64,000 bases of DNA from Argyresthia goedartella (GCA_949825045.1 OX463836.1:14112329-14176328); one strand, 5' to 3'. Positions 43,011 to 53,172 are shown, counted from the stretch's first letter. The notes: generated by a model not told the origin, from the letters alone. Made by a program: numbers and translations.

Positions 43011-43185
43011 GGACGAGATGAATGGTGGAGCAGGGGAGACCTGTGTACTATATAAAATATGATTTAACTAATACTTTTATAGTATAATATGTAACTCTAA
43101 TTAATATAAACGACATACACGAGTACTTAGAAAAATATATACTAATGTACGATATATGTAGATGCTAAACATAGATAAAATATAT

Positions 43186-43490
43186 ATGTCACCGAAAGAT
43201 AGTCAAAAACTTTTTATAAACTAACGTTTTTATTTTCGTAAGTTGGTCAACTATCGACAGATAGTAAACTGTACCTTACTGCTTACTATATGACGCGTTA
43301 GTTGATCAACTAACGGTTAAAATCGTTAAATAGTAAACTTGTTTAAACTTGAATATTTAGGGTGACATGTAAGAAAAGAATCGTAAATTCCAAACCCTGT
43401 CGGTCTGGTTTGCTATCTATCGATAGTTGATCAAATACCGCGTTAGTTTATCAACTAACGGTTTTGACTATCATCCGGTGACATCTATAT
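43186..43490. mobile_element. MITE-N2 with internal palindromes
   Basis: Outer ends ATATATGTCACCGAAAGATA and the complement ATCATCCGGTGACATCTATA. GTTAGTTGATCAACTAACGG and TTAGTTTATCAACTAACGGT are internal palindromes. Its termini match MITE-N1 at 8092-8290 while its interior differs. No ORF. Confidence 0.7.
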
Positions 43491-44040
43491 ACCTAAATAG
43501 ATACCTATTAAACCTGAAGAGAAAGGAAGTGTTTTTATGCGCTTTTTAAATAGATTGAGAGTTGGACTGCCCCTGATGGTGCAGGGGATGGCATTCCACA
43601 ACCGAATGGCCCGGGTTTTAAATCCGCGCTCACATAACGTGGTGTCATGCCGAGGAGTTGTGAGCATGGATGCTGTGAGATCTACTGGTAGACAAAAAAT
43701 CGAAACAGTCTCGTAAGAAGCTTGGATAGATTCCGAAGAATGTTGTAGTGGATATTGAGGATGTGGGAATCCCGGCGAAGACAGATTGGCAGATTTTCAA
43801 CTCCTTGCGAGGCTGTGATACATGGTCATATTTGCGCAGCCCGAAGACGAACCGAATCCCGAGATTTTGAAGTCGTTCGAGATTATTCAGTAGTTCTTCG
43901 TTAGCACTGACCCAGCAGACATCGGCATAATACTTAGAAGGAGAGACTGGGTGAGAGTGATATCGAGGCAAAAAGTACTGGACTCTCCTGAAAGAGTGAA
44001 AATATGGTGCATGCATATACTCGTCGACTGTTCTTCGTCG
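43486..44040 (-). pseudogene. LINE ORF2 C-terminal fragment, frameshifted
   Basis: The upper minus-strand frame reads YYADVCWVSANEELLNNLER, LQNLGIRFVFGLRKYDHVS and RKEL. After frame changes the lower frame reads LTTPRHDTTLCERGFKTRA, then IRLWNAIPCTIRG and LFKKRIKTLP. This is the standard C-terminal order of a jockey/CR1-like LINE ORF2 (thumb and tail). The catalytic core upstream is missing, so the copy is 5' truncated at about 44040, and it is broken by at least one indel. It is the same kind of fragment as 14757-15012, in opposite orientation. Confidence 0.75.
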
Positions 44041-44087
44041 TGAATGAATTTAAGAAGAGTATAAAACATAAACAAACATTTTCGACC

Positions 44088-44285
44088 ACCGGTTTAGCCT
44101 AGCGGGGAAGCTGACGATCCTGGGTTCAAATCCCGGTAAGGGCAAATATTTGTGTGATGAGCATGAATATTTGTTTCTTAGTCTTGGCGTATTTATCTCT
44201 ATTAAATATATCGTCGTCTAGGACCCATAACACAAGCCTTGTTGAGCTTACTATGGGCCTAGTTCGATATATCGAATATTTATTT
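44088..44285 (+). mobile_element. SINE-1b copy
   Basis: GGTTTAGCCTAGCGGGGAAG (A-box region), GGGTTCAAATCCCGGT (B box), ATTTGTGTGATGAGCATGAA, TATATCGTCGTCTAGGACCC and TGGGCCTAGTTCGATAT. Confidence 0.8.
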
Positions 44286-44294
44286 AAAAAAAAA

Positions 44295-44475
44295 AAAACA
44301 AATATATTTACATACAGGCACATATATACCCTGTGTTGTAGTTACCAGAACCAGCGACGTCACACACATATAAACATCCAAGACCTGTTTTTTTTCTGTA
44401 TCCCCAGCCGGGAATGGAACCAGGGACCTCTCGCATGGTGGCCAGAGCCACAAGGATGGGCGCCACAAGGGTCTT
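44295..44475 (-). mobile_element. SINE-2 copy
   Basis: TACATACAGGCACATATATA, CCTGTGTTGTAGTTACCAG, CCGGGAATGGAACCAGGGAC (mutated B box) and CGCATGGTGGCCAGAGCC. Confidence 0.8.
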
Positions 44476-44589
44476 CTTTATAGAATAAAACGACAAATAA
44501 ACGAGCTCTCATCATATCAGTTTCAAAACGACAGCTGTTCTTCTGAACATCATTCTTGATCTCCTAAATATCCCTGCTGCTAATAAAAT

Positions 44590-44950
44590 ACCACATCATC
44601 ATCATCATCACTCTCAGCCCACATCAACCCACCGCTGGGCACAGGCCTCTTCTCTATAGCGCCAACCCCTGCGGTCCTGTGCCACCCGCATCCATGGAGA
44701 TCCTGTCCACTTTAACATATCTTCGGACCATCGGGCTGGTGGTCTGCCCACTGGCCTTGTCGCTCCCCGTGGCCACCACTCCGTGACTGCTTTGGTCCAC
44801 CGTCCGTCTTCCCGTCTAGCCAAGTGTCCCGCCCATCTCCACCTCAGTCCAGTTATCCGCTTACCTACATCTTCTGCCCTCGTCTTCCGTCTAATTTCGA
44901 CGTTTGGTTCGGTCAACCAGAGAGATACCTAACATGGAACGCTCCATTAC
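44590..44950 (-). pseudogene. LINE C-terminal fragment, RTE-like
   Basis: The minus strand encodes ERSMLGISLVDR and, after a frameshift, EIRRKTRAEDVGKRI, LRWRWAGHLARREDGRW, GRPPARWSEDMLKWTGSPW and AQDRRGWRYREEACAQRWV. This is the well-known C-terminal tail (WAGH.AR..DGRW, then GRPP.RW..D) of RTE/R4-like insect LINEs. A TGATGA run at the 3' end (44593-44609 in complement) fits that family. RT and endonuclease are missing; it is 5' truncated. Confidence 0.8.
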
Positions 44951-45257
44951 TCGTAATAATAAAATACCACATTTAAAGCAGTTCCGTTCCCGACTACCTA
45001 GAAAATATAACATAACATTCAAAGGTCTCGTGGAAATGATGAACATTAAAAATAAATAAAAGCCGATATTAAATCTTCACGAGCGTTAATTGAGGCCCAT
45101 TATGACGTCAATCGGAGAATGTTGTTATTATTTCTTGTTCTCGTGTATAGTTTTGTTTATGTCATCTTCGTCGGATATGTCGTGGCCAGGTCATAAAATT
45201 GATCAATTCATGATATGGCAAACCATGGTTCCATTTGAAGTTTCATACCTTAGGGCG

Positions 45258-45340
45258 AAACACTGCGTTAGGTTACTTGAAGTATAAAGGGGGCGAGCGA
45301 AGCGAATCTTAGTTGGACATGTGTTACATCACAAAAACAC
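45258..45340 (+). mobile_element. MITE-F1 fragment
   Basis: AAAGGGGGCGAGCGAAGCGA followed by TTGGACATGTGTTACATC, and ACACTGCGTTAGGTTACTTG at the left. Decayed. Confidence 0.5.
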
Positions 45341-45439
45341 TGCCGAATAAAAATGCTTTTAGGGCTCCTCTATCAGTAAAATTAGCAACAGGATTCATGG
45401 TGGTTGATATTTTGGACACAACCATCTATACGTATAAAT

Positions 45440-45535
45440 AACCGGCCAAGAGCGAGTCGAACTCGCGCACAAAGGGTTCCGTACCATTATCTATAAAAAC
45501 GGCAAAAAATCACGTTTGTTGTATGGGAATCCCCC
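45440..45535 (+). repeat. Rep-A, left-end fragment
   Basis: ACCGGCCAAGAGCGAGTCGA, CAAAGGGTTCCGTACC and TTGTTGTATGGGAATCCCCC. Confidence 0.65.
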
Positions 45536-45676
45536 TTAAAAATTAATTTTATTATTTATTTTAAAATGTATTATATTATACGTAAAACTCAATATTCTAT
45601 GATAATTTCAAGCATCTACATTGCGAAAATTGTGTGGTTTTTATTTATTTCTTCAAAATCATAGTTTTAACATATT

Positions 45677-46107
45677 TTATCTACACACGTATCATAAACC
45701 CTCTTTACTGCGTACAAAAACCGCACGTCACGATCAGCATAATGTTAAACTACTTGGTAAAAACTCATTTCTTATCTGAAAAATTACACATTATGACCAT
45801 AAAGTGTAATTTTTCTGCATATTATGACATTCAAATTTCGAACGCCGACGCCCGCCTGCGTGCCGCCCCTAGTTTGTCTGTGAAGTTGGCACTACAGAAC
45901 AAGCTAAACAACTGCCGAGTCACAATGCCGGTCAAACATACCGCATGTTTGAACCGGTTCCTGAACACATTAAAGAGAGCTTATGATATGTGTGTAGATA
46001 AACTAGTGTATGTAACTGTACATAATTAGACATTAAAACTCTCGAGTGATATTACTCTCGGGTGTTAATGCCCTCCATTATGTAGCAGTCACATAAACTA
46101 CTATAAA
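45677..46107 (-). mobile_element. MITE-G copy
   Basis: TTTTATCTACACACGTATCA and CAGTCACATAAACTACTATA ends; ACGTCACGATCAGCATAATG and ATTCAAATTTCGAACGCCG inside. The 131-codon plus frame over it is not kept in other copies. Confidence 0.8.
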
Positions 46108-46602
46108 GTTCATATTTATTAACGCAAGAACCACATATCAACATTCTTTTTAGATCGGAGAAATAACAAGTTTTAAGTGAAAAAACGTCTTTCAGGCTTT
46201 TTTTCATATAGTTCCCATTGACATTATGATATTTTCAAACACACAGATTAAAGAAAAGGGATGTCTTCATAACATATGTTTTTTCAAGATTTGGAAAGTG
46301 CTTCAAAGATGGGATTTGATCGAATTAGACGTAACCCAGCCTCGTAAATGAACATGTTTTTATGAAATTCATCTCCTCCTGATCATTTCATGAAATGGTT
46401 GGCCACAACATGAAATGTTCCATTTTATGACATGGCCACGACATACACACGACAAGACAACACAAAGTTCGACAGACACTCAATGCCATGCTGCCAATGT
46501 CCCTCGCTCGGCTGTCAATGACAGCGCCAGACATATAAGCGCCACTTTAAATAAGCAGGCTTCAAGGTAAATGTTACTAGGAGAATGCCCACCTGCCAAA
46601 CA
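46108..46602. other. Unassigned spacer with ATTTCATGAAAT motif
   Basis: GATCATTTCATGAAATGG and CATGAAATGTTCC near 46382-46420 resemble motifs in Rep-X at 59766. Nothing else is supported. Confidence 0.35.
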
Positions 46603-46730
46603 TTAACCTCTTGAATACCACCAGCGTTAGCTAACGCCACTTTCCCGTTATAGGTTTTAAATTTTATTACCATGGCATAAGGATCAAAATCGCGACCCGT
46701 CCCAACTGCCCTCGGTTTTTGAGAGGTTAA
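46603..46730. mobile_element. MITE-S, TTAA-flanked copy (piggyBac-type)
   Basis: TTAA then CCTCTTGAATACCACC at the left, and CGGTTTTTGAGAGG then TTAA at the right. The 120-bp element contains AGCGTTAGCTAACGCC. The CCTCT ends with a TTAA duplication are the pattern left by piggyBac-type transposases. The second copy is 59393-59641. Confidence 0.8.
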
Positions 46731-46997
46731 GTACAGAAGGCCACACAAACACCTTGAGCACATTTTTCCTTCCTTCCTTAACACGTGCCGCGTTACTACA
46801 CATCCCTGGAGGAAGCACAAATCAGTATTCCAACGATAATTTTACCGATTCACCGGAAAGTGAATCGGTAACATTATTACAGTAATTACGTCTGCTAGGA
46901 ACGGTACATTTGGCAATCGGTGTTGAAATTGTGCATCGTACGGTTCAGGGTCCATTTCGTCAGATTCTGTACCTCTTCGAGCTACGCGTTTACAAAA

Positions 46998-47259
46998 CGA
47001 CCCGAACGGCCGAGTCGGCAGTGACCCTGCCTGACGAAGCCAAGGGTCCCGGGTTCGAGTCCCGGTGGGGGCAAATATTTGTTTGATGAGAACGGATGTT
47101 TGTACCCTAATCATGGTTGTTTATCTATCTAAGTACAAGTATAATATTTATCTATACATATAAGTATGTGTATCGTTGTCTAGTACCCAAGATACAGGGA
47201 ATCCTAGTTTCGGGCTAGATCAATGGGTGTAAATAGTGTCCAATGTATTATTATTATTA
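46998..47259 (+). mobile_element. SINE-1 copy
   Basis: GACCCGAACGGCCGAGTCGG, GGTTCGAGTCCCGGTGGGGG, TAGTTTCGGGCTAGATCAAT and an ATT tail. Confidence 0.9.
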
Positions 47260-47282
47260 CATACTAAAGTAAAGGCATTCTT

Positions 47283-47830
47283 AGAAGTACTATTTGACAG
47301 CTATCAAGAGTAGGGCATCGGTCTTCCTTCCATTTCTAAGCGAAACATGGAGGATGACTGTCACATAGCCCTCCTGTCCCTTCTGTTGACAGATGTAGAA
47401 TGTAGCTTCTAAAATGGCCACTTCCACCAAAAGAATAATTCCTTGGACACCTTTGACACTATTTACACACATTGATCTAGCCACAAACTAGGATTCCCTG
47501 TATCTTGGGTACTAGACAACGATACACATACTTATATAGATACATATTATACTTAGATAGATAAACAACCATGACTAGGGTACAAACATCCGTTCTCATC
47601 AAACAAATATTTGCCCCCACCGGGACTCGAACCCGGGACCCTTGGCTTCATAGGCAGTGTCACTGCCGACTCGGCCATTCGGGTCGTCAACTAGAATCTA
47701 TCTCCACTTGCAGAAGAACGGGCGACTTGCACCAGAGTTACGATACGACAGCCGGTAAACACAGTTTAAGCACAACTTAAGTATAACACTGTCAAATAGT
47801 CAAGCATGGCAAGGTTATTGCCTGACAGCC
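47283..47830 (-). repeat. Rep-X, diverged copy interrupted by SINE-1
   Basis: TTCCTTCCATTTCTAAGCG and CTGTTGACAGATGTAGAATG lie left of the SINE. CAGTTTAAGCACAACTTAAG and GTCAAGCATGGCAAGGTTAT lie right of it, matching 59690-59760 in reverse. Confidence 0.5.
47433..47688 (-). mobile_element. SINE-1 copy inside Rep-X
   Basis: CACACATTGATCTAGCCAC, GGGACTCGAACCCGGGACC and CGACTCGGCCATTCGGGTCG. Confidence 0.9.
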
Positions 47831-47917
47831 ACGTTCCCACTTAACACGGCCGTGTTGCAAGTAAGCCGAAGAATCAACGGCAACTTTGTTGTCTAGACAA
47901 TGTCTGTTCCAATTTAC

Positions 47918-48400
47918 CACTAGTGGCTCTGTGAGCTGAACGCCTCGCGAGTGACACTTTCTTTTGATAACACCTACTAACTTATGAATGCATCTGGTGA
48001 AGTAATTGGGGTATGAATGTGGCCGCACCAATAACTTTGTAAATACATTTTGAGGTCTTGCACCCAACCTATTGACTTTTCACTGAAATTATATAGCCTG
48101 TTGACTGTCACGGTCTCAACGAATCTAACGACACCACGTTTGTTGAAATCCGTCTAGCTGTTTGGACTTTCGTGATTTTTTGGAAACTTTGAAAACCCCA
48201 AACCACCATTTTGAAAAAAAACCAAAAACTGAATCGATAAAAAGTCTATTTAATTATCGAACCTGCTCACAAAAATTCACGAGAATCCGTTGAGAAATGA
48301 GGCCTGTAGAGGGGAACATCGGGACACACATCCGGACATACGAAAGCATTTTAGCCTAATTCTGAAACGGAGGCGCTTAGCTCGCTCGGTCAATTACATA
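47918..48400 (+). repeat. Rep-H, uninterrupted copy
   Basis: GTGGCTCTGTGAGCTG, CTCGCGAGTGACACTTTC, ACTTATGAATGCATCTGG, CGCACCAATAACTTTGTAAA, TGACTGTCACGGTCTCAACG, GCTCACAAAAATTCACGAG and CGGAGGCGCTTAGCTCGCTC. It is the reference for reading the interrupted copy at 11812. No coding capacity. Confidence 0.8.
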
Positions 48401-48519
48401 AAAATAGAGCCATTATTAGTAGTAGCATGAGGGATCTGTAGGGACAGAGCTATGGGCTGGTCGCCCTTCCTTTTCTAAGCGGATCAAGGAGAAGACCTCT
48501 TTTTTTTCCTTTCTTTTTT

Positions 48520-48890
48520 CCGCCATTTTTTATATAATAAATAAAGATAACAATTTAAAAGACCACCAAAAATATTTTTTCTTACCCAAAATGGGTAAAT
48601 GATCAGTAAAAGTTGCAGAACAAATCAGGGCAAAATACTGAGGTAGCTGAAGGGTAAAGGGGGTGAGCGAAGCGAAGACCCCTTTATCCTTCGTGTTAGG
48701 TTGAACATGTAAGAACAACAAAAAATACTTAAAACATAAACTTAAGTACACAAAACATAAAAAGAAGTTTGGTGATCATTTATCCAAACACAATTTGGTG
48801 GACATTTATCCATTCTGGCAGTCATTTCGAATTTATTGGTAGTAAAATAGGTGCCGTTTTTGGTAATCGTTTTAACATAAGCCAAAACAA
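48520..48890 (+). mobile_element. MITE-F2 copy
   Basis: GCCATTTTTTATATAATAAA, ACCACCAAAAATATTTTTTC, CAGGGCAAAATACTGAGG, GGTGAGCGAAGCGAAGACCC, TTTGGTGATCATTTATCC and TTTTAACATAAGCCAAAAC. It is nearly the reverse complement of 54213-54580, which shares the same outer AT-rich block. Confidence 0.8.
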
Positions 48891-48930
48891 AGTTGCTCTG
48901 TTTCATACAAAAGAGTTAGCTTGCTAAAAC

Positions 48931-49393
48931 ATAAACATACAGGCACATACATTGGCACACGACCCGAATGGCCGAGTCGGCAGTGTCCCTGCCTAAGAAA
49001 GAAGCTAAGGGTCCCGGGTTCGAGCCCCGGTGAGGGCAAATATTTGTTTGATGAGAACGGTTGTTTGTACCCTAGTCATGGTTGTTTATCTATCTAAGTA
49101 TAATATTTATCTATATAAGTATGTGCATCGTTGTCTAGTACCCAAAGATACAGGGAATCCTAGTTTGGGGCTAGAACAATGTGTGCAAATAGTGTCCAAG
49201 GTATTATTATTATTGCTTCTGGCCCAACACTAGGATGCCCTGTGTCGTGGGAACCAGAAACAGCGACGGCAGACACATAGAAACATCCAAGACCTGGGGT
49301 GTGTTTTTTTTTTCACCCCCAGCCGGGGATCGAACCCGGGACCTTTCGTATGGTAGGCAGAGCCACAACCGCTGCACCTCAGAGGTCGCCAGA
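48931..49393 (-). mobile_element. SINE-2 copy interrupted by SINE-1
   Basis: The SINE-2 end ACATACAGGCACATACATTG is at 48935-48956. It resumes at about 49213 with CTTCTGGCCCAACACTAGG, CCCTGTGTCGTGGGAACCAG, GGGGATCGAACCCGGGACC (B box) and TATGGTAGGCAGAGCCAC. Intact copies read CATACATTG directly into CTTCTGGCCC. Confidence 0.85.
48959..49212 (+). mobile_element. SINE-1 copy inside SINE-2
   Basis: GACCCGAATGGCCGAGTCGG, GGTTCGAGCCCCGGTGAGGG, TAGTTTGGGGCTAGAACAAT and GTCCAAGGTATTATTATT. A small insertion (AAGAAAG) sits between the boxes. Confidence 0.9.
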
Positions 49394-49817
49394 AACATTT
49401 GCAACACAGCACAGGGGTCCAATTCTGCTAGCAATTATTTACACTAATTTAAATTATTTCTAAACAAAAGAGAAAGGGATGACAAAAACGTCAGCTAAAA
49501 GATACTTACCTAAAGTTGACTGCGGTCGTCGCGTCATTGTCAGTGAGCGGTCAATGTCTATCGGAATTGGGCCCCTGGATACTCAAAGTCACAGGTGCTA
49601 CTGTTCTTTCTAAATGTCTGCCGCAACAGTTTGCGAATGGTGTCCTTTCGCAACCACTGGCCGGTCAGTGGCGGGCCGACCTTGAGTCAGTGGTCGGCCG
49701 CGATGTAAGATGCGGTCTTCTTGCCTGACTTCGCGAGAAGACAGGTTTGACATCTTAATTAATATGTTTGGTAATTGATAAGTTTAGGTTTCCTCGTCGA
49801 CCTCGACCTTCGTCGAC
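49394..49817. other. Unassigned region, GC-richer at 49515-49740
   Basis: Higher GC than the surroundings and no family repeat recognised. GTGGCGGGCCGACC and GGTCGGCCGC, and TCTTCTTGCCTGAC and GCGAGAAGAC, form partial inverted pairs. The 70-codon frame has no recognisable domain. Confidence 0.35.
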
Positions 49818-50002
49818 GACCTCTATGGCGCAGCGGTTGTGGGCCGGAGGTCCCGGGTTCGATCCCCGGCTGGGGGTGAAGAAAAAAACACACCCCAGGT
49901 CTTGGATGTTTGTATGTGTGTGACGTCGCTGTTTCTGGTTCCCACGACACAGGGTATCCTAGTGTGGGGCCAAAAGCAATGTATGTGCCTATATGTCAAT
50001 GT
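49818..50002 (+). mobile_element. SINE-2, best-preserved copy
   Basis: CTCTATGGCGCAGCGGTTGT (A-box region), GGTCCCGGGTTCGATCCCCG (B box), CCCCAGGTCTTGGATGTTTG, GTGTGACGTCGCTGTTTCTG and AGCAATGTATGTGCCTATAT. About 185 bases. Confidence 0.9.
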
Positions 50003-50156
50003 TTATGTTCGCAGCATCGTGCGGATTTTTGACATTGATTTTATTTGATTTCTCCTTGTTACTCAATCAATAAACGTTTTATATTCAGGCTTAATCTGCT
50101 GTACATACATGCCATGGTTTGACGAAATCCCGCAAGTCACAAACCCCGGCAAAGGT

Positions 50157-50741
50157 CAATTGTATGGCGGGAGGCACACGGCAAACTCATGCAAGCCAAC
50201 ACAATTGTATGGCGGGAGGCACACGGCAAACTCATGCAAGCCAACACAATTGTATGGCGGGAGGCACACGGCAAACTCATGCAAGCCAACACAATTGTAT
50301 GGCGGGAGGCACACGGCAAACTCATGCAAGCCAACACAATTGTATGGCGGGAGGCACACGGCAAACTCATGCAAGCCAACACAATTGTATGGCGGGAGGC
50401 ACACGGCAAACTCATGCAAGCCAACACAATTGTATGGCGGGAGGCACACGGCAAACTCATGCAAGCCAACACAATTGTATGGCGGGAGGCACACGGCAAA
50501 CTCATGCAAGCCAACACAATTGTATGGCGGGAGGCACACGGCAAACTCATGCAAGCCAACACAATTGTATGGCGGGAGGCACACGGCAAACTCATGCAAG
50601 CCAACACAATTGTATGGCGGGAGGCACACGGCAAACTCATGCAAGCCAACACAATTGTATGGCGGGAGGCACACGGCAAACTCATGCAAGCCAACACAAT
50701 TGTATGGCGGGAGGCACACGGCAAACTCATGCAAGCCAACA
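50157..50741 (+). repeat. Minisatellite, 13 identical 45-bp units
   Basis: The unit starts CAATTGTATGGCGGGAGGCA and ends CATGCAAGCCAACA. Thirteen units start every 45 bases from 50157 to 50697 with no difference seen between them. Because 45 is a multiple of three and the unit lacks stops in several frames, three plus and two minus frames stay open across it. The longest (50109-50972, unit LYGGRHTANSCKPTQ) continues into a SINE-3 fragment, which argues against a gene. Confidence 0.95.
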
Positions 50742-50859
50742 CAAGTTTGTGCTCCCGTCTGGCAAATACTTGGCAAGCGTGTACAATCAATTAATCTGAG
50801 ACAAATCTGTCTTCACTGGTTCGGTTCGTCTCAATCGTGCGATTTCGTATATCTACAAC

Positions 50860-51024
50860 ATAGCGTCACGACTTTTCCCATACGGGGTGGCAGAGGCACA
50901 ATTGTGCCCACTTTGAGTCGGTTATTTAAAACTCCATTTTGCGTGACAGGGGCTAGTCCATCGCCGCAGTAATGCAGGTTTCCTCACGATGATTTCCATC
51001 ACGGTTACAACGTCCGCATAATGA
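50860..51024 (-). mobile_element. SINE-3 fragment
   Basis: AGCGTCACGACTTTTCCCAT, GGGTGGCAGAGGCACAATTG, GACAGGGGCTAGTCCATCGC and GATTTCCATCACGGTTACAA. The head is missing. Confidence 0.7.
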
Positions 51025-51025
51025 A

Positions 51026-51540
51026 GGGTAAAGGGGGTGAGCGATGCGAAGCCCCTTTATCCTTCGTGTTAGGTTGAACATTCAAGAACAACAAAATAGT
51101 AGTTTATGTGACTGCTACATAATGCCTAATTATGTACAGTTACATACACTAGTTTATCTACACACATATCATAAGCTCTCTTTGATGTGTACAGGAACCG
51201 CATATTTGACCGGCATTGTGGCTCTGCAGTTGTTTAGCTTGTTCTGTAGTACCAACTTCGGGAGTTCGAAATTTGAATGTCAGTACCAACTTCACAGACA
51301 AACTAGTGGCGGCACGCAGGCGGGCGTCGGCGTTCGAAATTTGAATGTCATAATATACCAAATTTTGGTACATTATGGTCTTATTGTACAAATTTTCAGA
51401 TAAGAAATGAGTTTTTACCAAATAGTTTTACATTATGCTGGCCTTGATACGTGTGTAGATAAACTATTTAAAACATAAAATGTGATCTTGCTGATCCTGT
51501 TTTGCTGTGCAAATCAATATTTTTGATGAGCAGTTTAATA
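51026..51540 (+). mobile_element. MITE-F1 copy interrupted by MITE-G
   Basis: Left: GGGTAAAGGGGGTGAGCGAT and CGTGTTAGGTTGAAC to CAAGAACAACAAAA (51094). Right from about 51471: TTTAAAACATAAAATGTG, TTGCTGATCCTG and GAGCAGTTTAATATTT. Intact F1 copies join these directly. Confidence 0.75.
51095..51470 (+). mobile_element. MITE-G copy inside MITE-F1
   Basis: TAGTAGTTTATGTGACTGC start, CTAATTATGTACAGTTACAT, GTTCGAAATTTGAATGTCA (twice) and GTGTGTAGATAAAC end. It lacks the CTCGAG palindrome, like 37549. Confidence 0.8.
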
Positions 51541-51984
51541 TTTATTATAGTATAATAGTATTTGAATACTAGCCATATATATCTGCAACTGTATAGATTT
51601 TTAAGATACCAGCCACCTCAACCTTTCTTAATCTTCTGTGATACTTTAAGATGTTTTTAAGATAATTTTTAACAAAACGTCTGTTGTTTCATGTAAATCG
51701 CAAAACCATGCAGTGATTAAACTAACACTATTTATTACTTATGCATAAGTACACGTTTGTTGGCAACCACACGTTACCCAAAGCAATTGGGACATGGACC
51801 TTGAATACGTACCGACTTGACTACAGTTGCATCAGCACTTAGAAGGCTAAAGCACTGATTGATGGACTTAAAATACAGTTGATGTACACGGAACATCAAG
51901 TTAGGTTAGTTAGTTTCAGTTAGTTTTCACGGAAAAGTGGTCCAAAGGGTGTTATAGAAAAGAATGGTTAGTATTTAATCGCAT
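51541..51984. other. Unassigned AT-rich spacer
   Basis: Nothing supported. Confidence 0.4.
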
Positions 51985-52207
51985 ATCAAAAGCACTGATT
52001 TTCACAGCAAAAAAGGATCAGCGAAAACACTTTTTATGTTCTAAATATTATATGTGTACTCAAGTTTATGTTTTGAGTATTTTTTTTGTTGTTCTTGCAT
52101 GTTCAACCTAACATGAAGGATAAAGGGGGCTGCACCTAAGCTACCGCAGCATTTTGCCCTGATATTTGTTGTGAAAATCAGTATTTTTGATGTGCAGTTT
52201 AATATTT
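51985..52207 (-). mobile_element. MITE-F1 copy
   Basis: CTGATTTTCACAGCAAAAAA, TGCATGTTCAACCTAACATG, TAAAGGGGGCTGCACCTAAG, CATTTTGCCCTGATATTTG and TGATGTGCAGTTTAATATTT. The GCTTCGCTTCGCTCA part of the hairpin is deleted. Confidence 0.75.
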
Positions 52208-52397
52208 CTCGATGTTTTAAGTATTTTTGGGTCTTACATGTTCAACCTAATACGAAGGATAAAGGGGCTTCGGCTCGCTCACCCCCTTTACCCTTCACCT
52301 AAGCTACCGCAGTATTTTGCCCTGATATTTGCTGTGAAAATCAGTATATTTGCTGTGCAAATCAGTATTATTGATATGCAGTTTACTATTTCCCGAA
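52208..52397 (-). mobile_element. MITE-F1 copy, directly following the previous one
   Basis: TTACATGTTCAACCTAATAC, GCTTCGGCTCGCTCACCCCC, CACCTAAGCTACCGCAGT, TTTTGCCCTGATATTTGCTG and GATATGCAGTTTACTATTTC. It is in tandem with 51985-52207. Confidence 0.75.
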
Positions 52398-52769
52398 AAT
52401 AATTACAGACCCACAATACAGAAAGAGGAAAACACTGATTCTAACACGAAACTGATTTGATTCGACCAACATTATTTTGAATTTCCATATATTTCAGGCC
52501 GAACGTCCTAAAGTAAATTTGCTCTATTGAACTATGTTTCATAGTAAAAGTTCTCTCCGTGATATCGAGGTTTCCTCACTACGTCTAGAATGAGCCCTGT
52601 CAAATATTCCTACATCAATATTTCTTCGAATCACCGCGTGTTTCATACAATTTGCATACAGTGGAATCCTGTACAAGACTCATAGAACCGCAGACTAACA
52701 CTTGCGAAAATAACATCGATACATTAATACAACCTTTTCTTAATACGTGACAAGACGACATATAAACTA
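52398..52769. other. Unassigned spacer
   Basis: Nothing supported. Confidence 0.4.
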
Positions 52770-53023
52770 CGGGAAATATTAAACTGCACATCAAAAATAC
52801 TGTATTGCACAGCAAATATACTGATTTTCACAGCAAATATCAGGGCAAAATACTGAGCTTAGGTGAAGGGTAAGGGCTTGAGCGAAGCGAAGCTCCCTTT
52901 ATCCTTCGTATTAGGTTGAACATGTAAGATCAACAAACATACTTAAAAAACAAAAAGTGTTTTTGCTGATCCTTTTTGCAGTGAAAATCAGTATTTTTGA
53001 TGTGCGATTAAATACTAGCCATA
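52770..53023 (+). mobile_element. MITE-F1 copy
   Basis: GGGAAATATTAAACTGCAC, ATCAGGGCAAAATACTGAGC, TTGAGCGAAGCGAAGCTCCC, ATTAGGTTGAACATGTAAG and TATTTTTGATGTGCGATTAA. Both ends are present. Confidence 0.8.
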
Positions 53024-53057
53024 AACTAATATTAAAAAACCTCAACACAATAAATTA

Positions 53058-53112
53058 AACCAGTCTAAAATTATAAAAACTGCATAATCCGTCTGCCCGT
53101 CTGAGCGCTAGG
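53058..53112 (-). repeat. Rep-M fragment
   Basis: GAGCGCTAGGGAGCCACAGA and AGACGCTTCAAAAC match the end of Rep-M at 62030-62090. Confidence 0.5.
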
Positions 53113-53172
53113 GAGCCACAGACAGAAGACGCTTCAAAACTAATATCATCGTCGGCGATGAAAAAATATTTG

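Noticed and set aside
44154..44483. 109-codon plus-strand ORF
   Set aside because: It runs across a SINE-1b and an oppositely oriented SINE-2, so it is a chance frame.
50109..50972. 287-codon ORF over the 45-bp repeats
   Set aside because: Openness follows from a stop-free 45-bp unit. Several other frames are equally open, and the frame ends inside a SINE-3 fragment.
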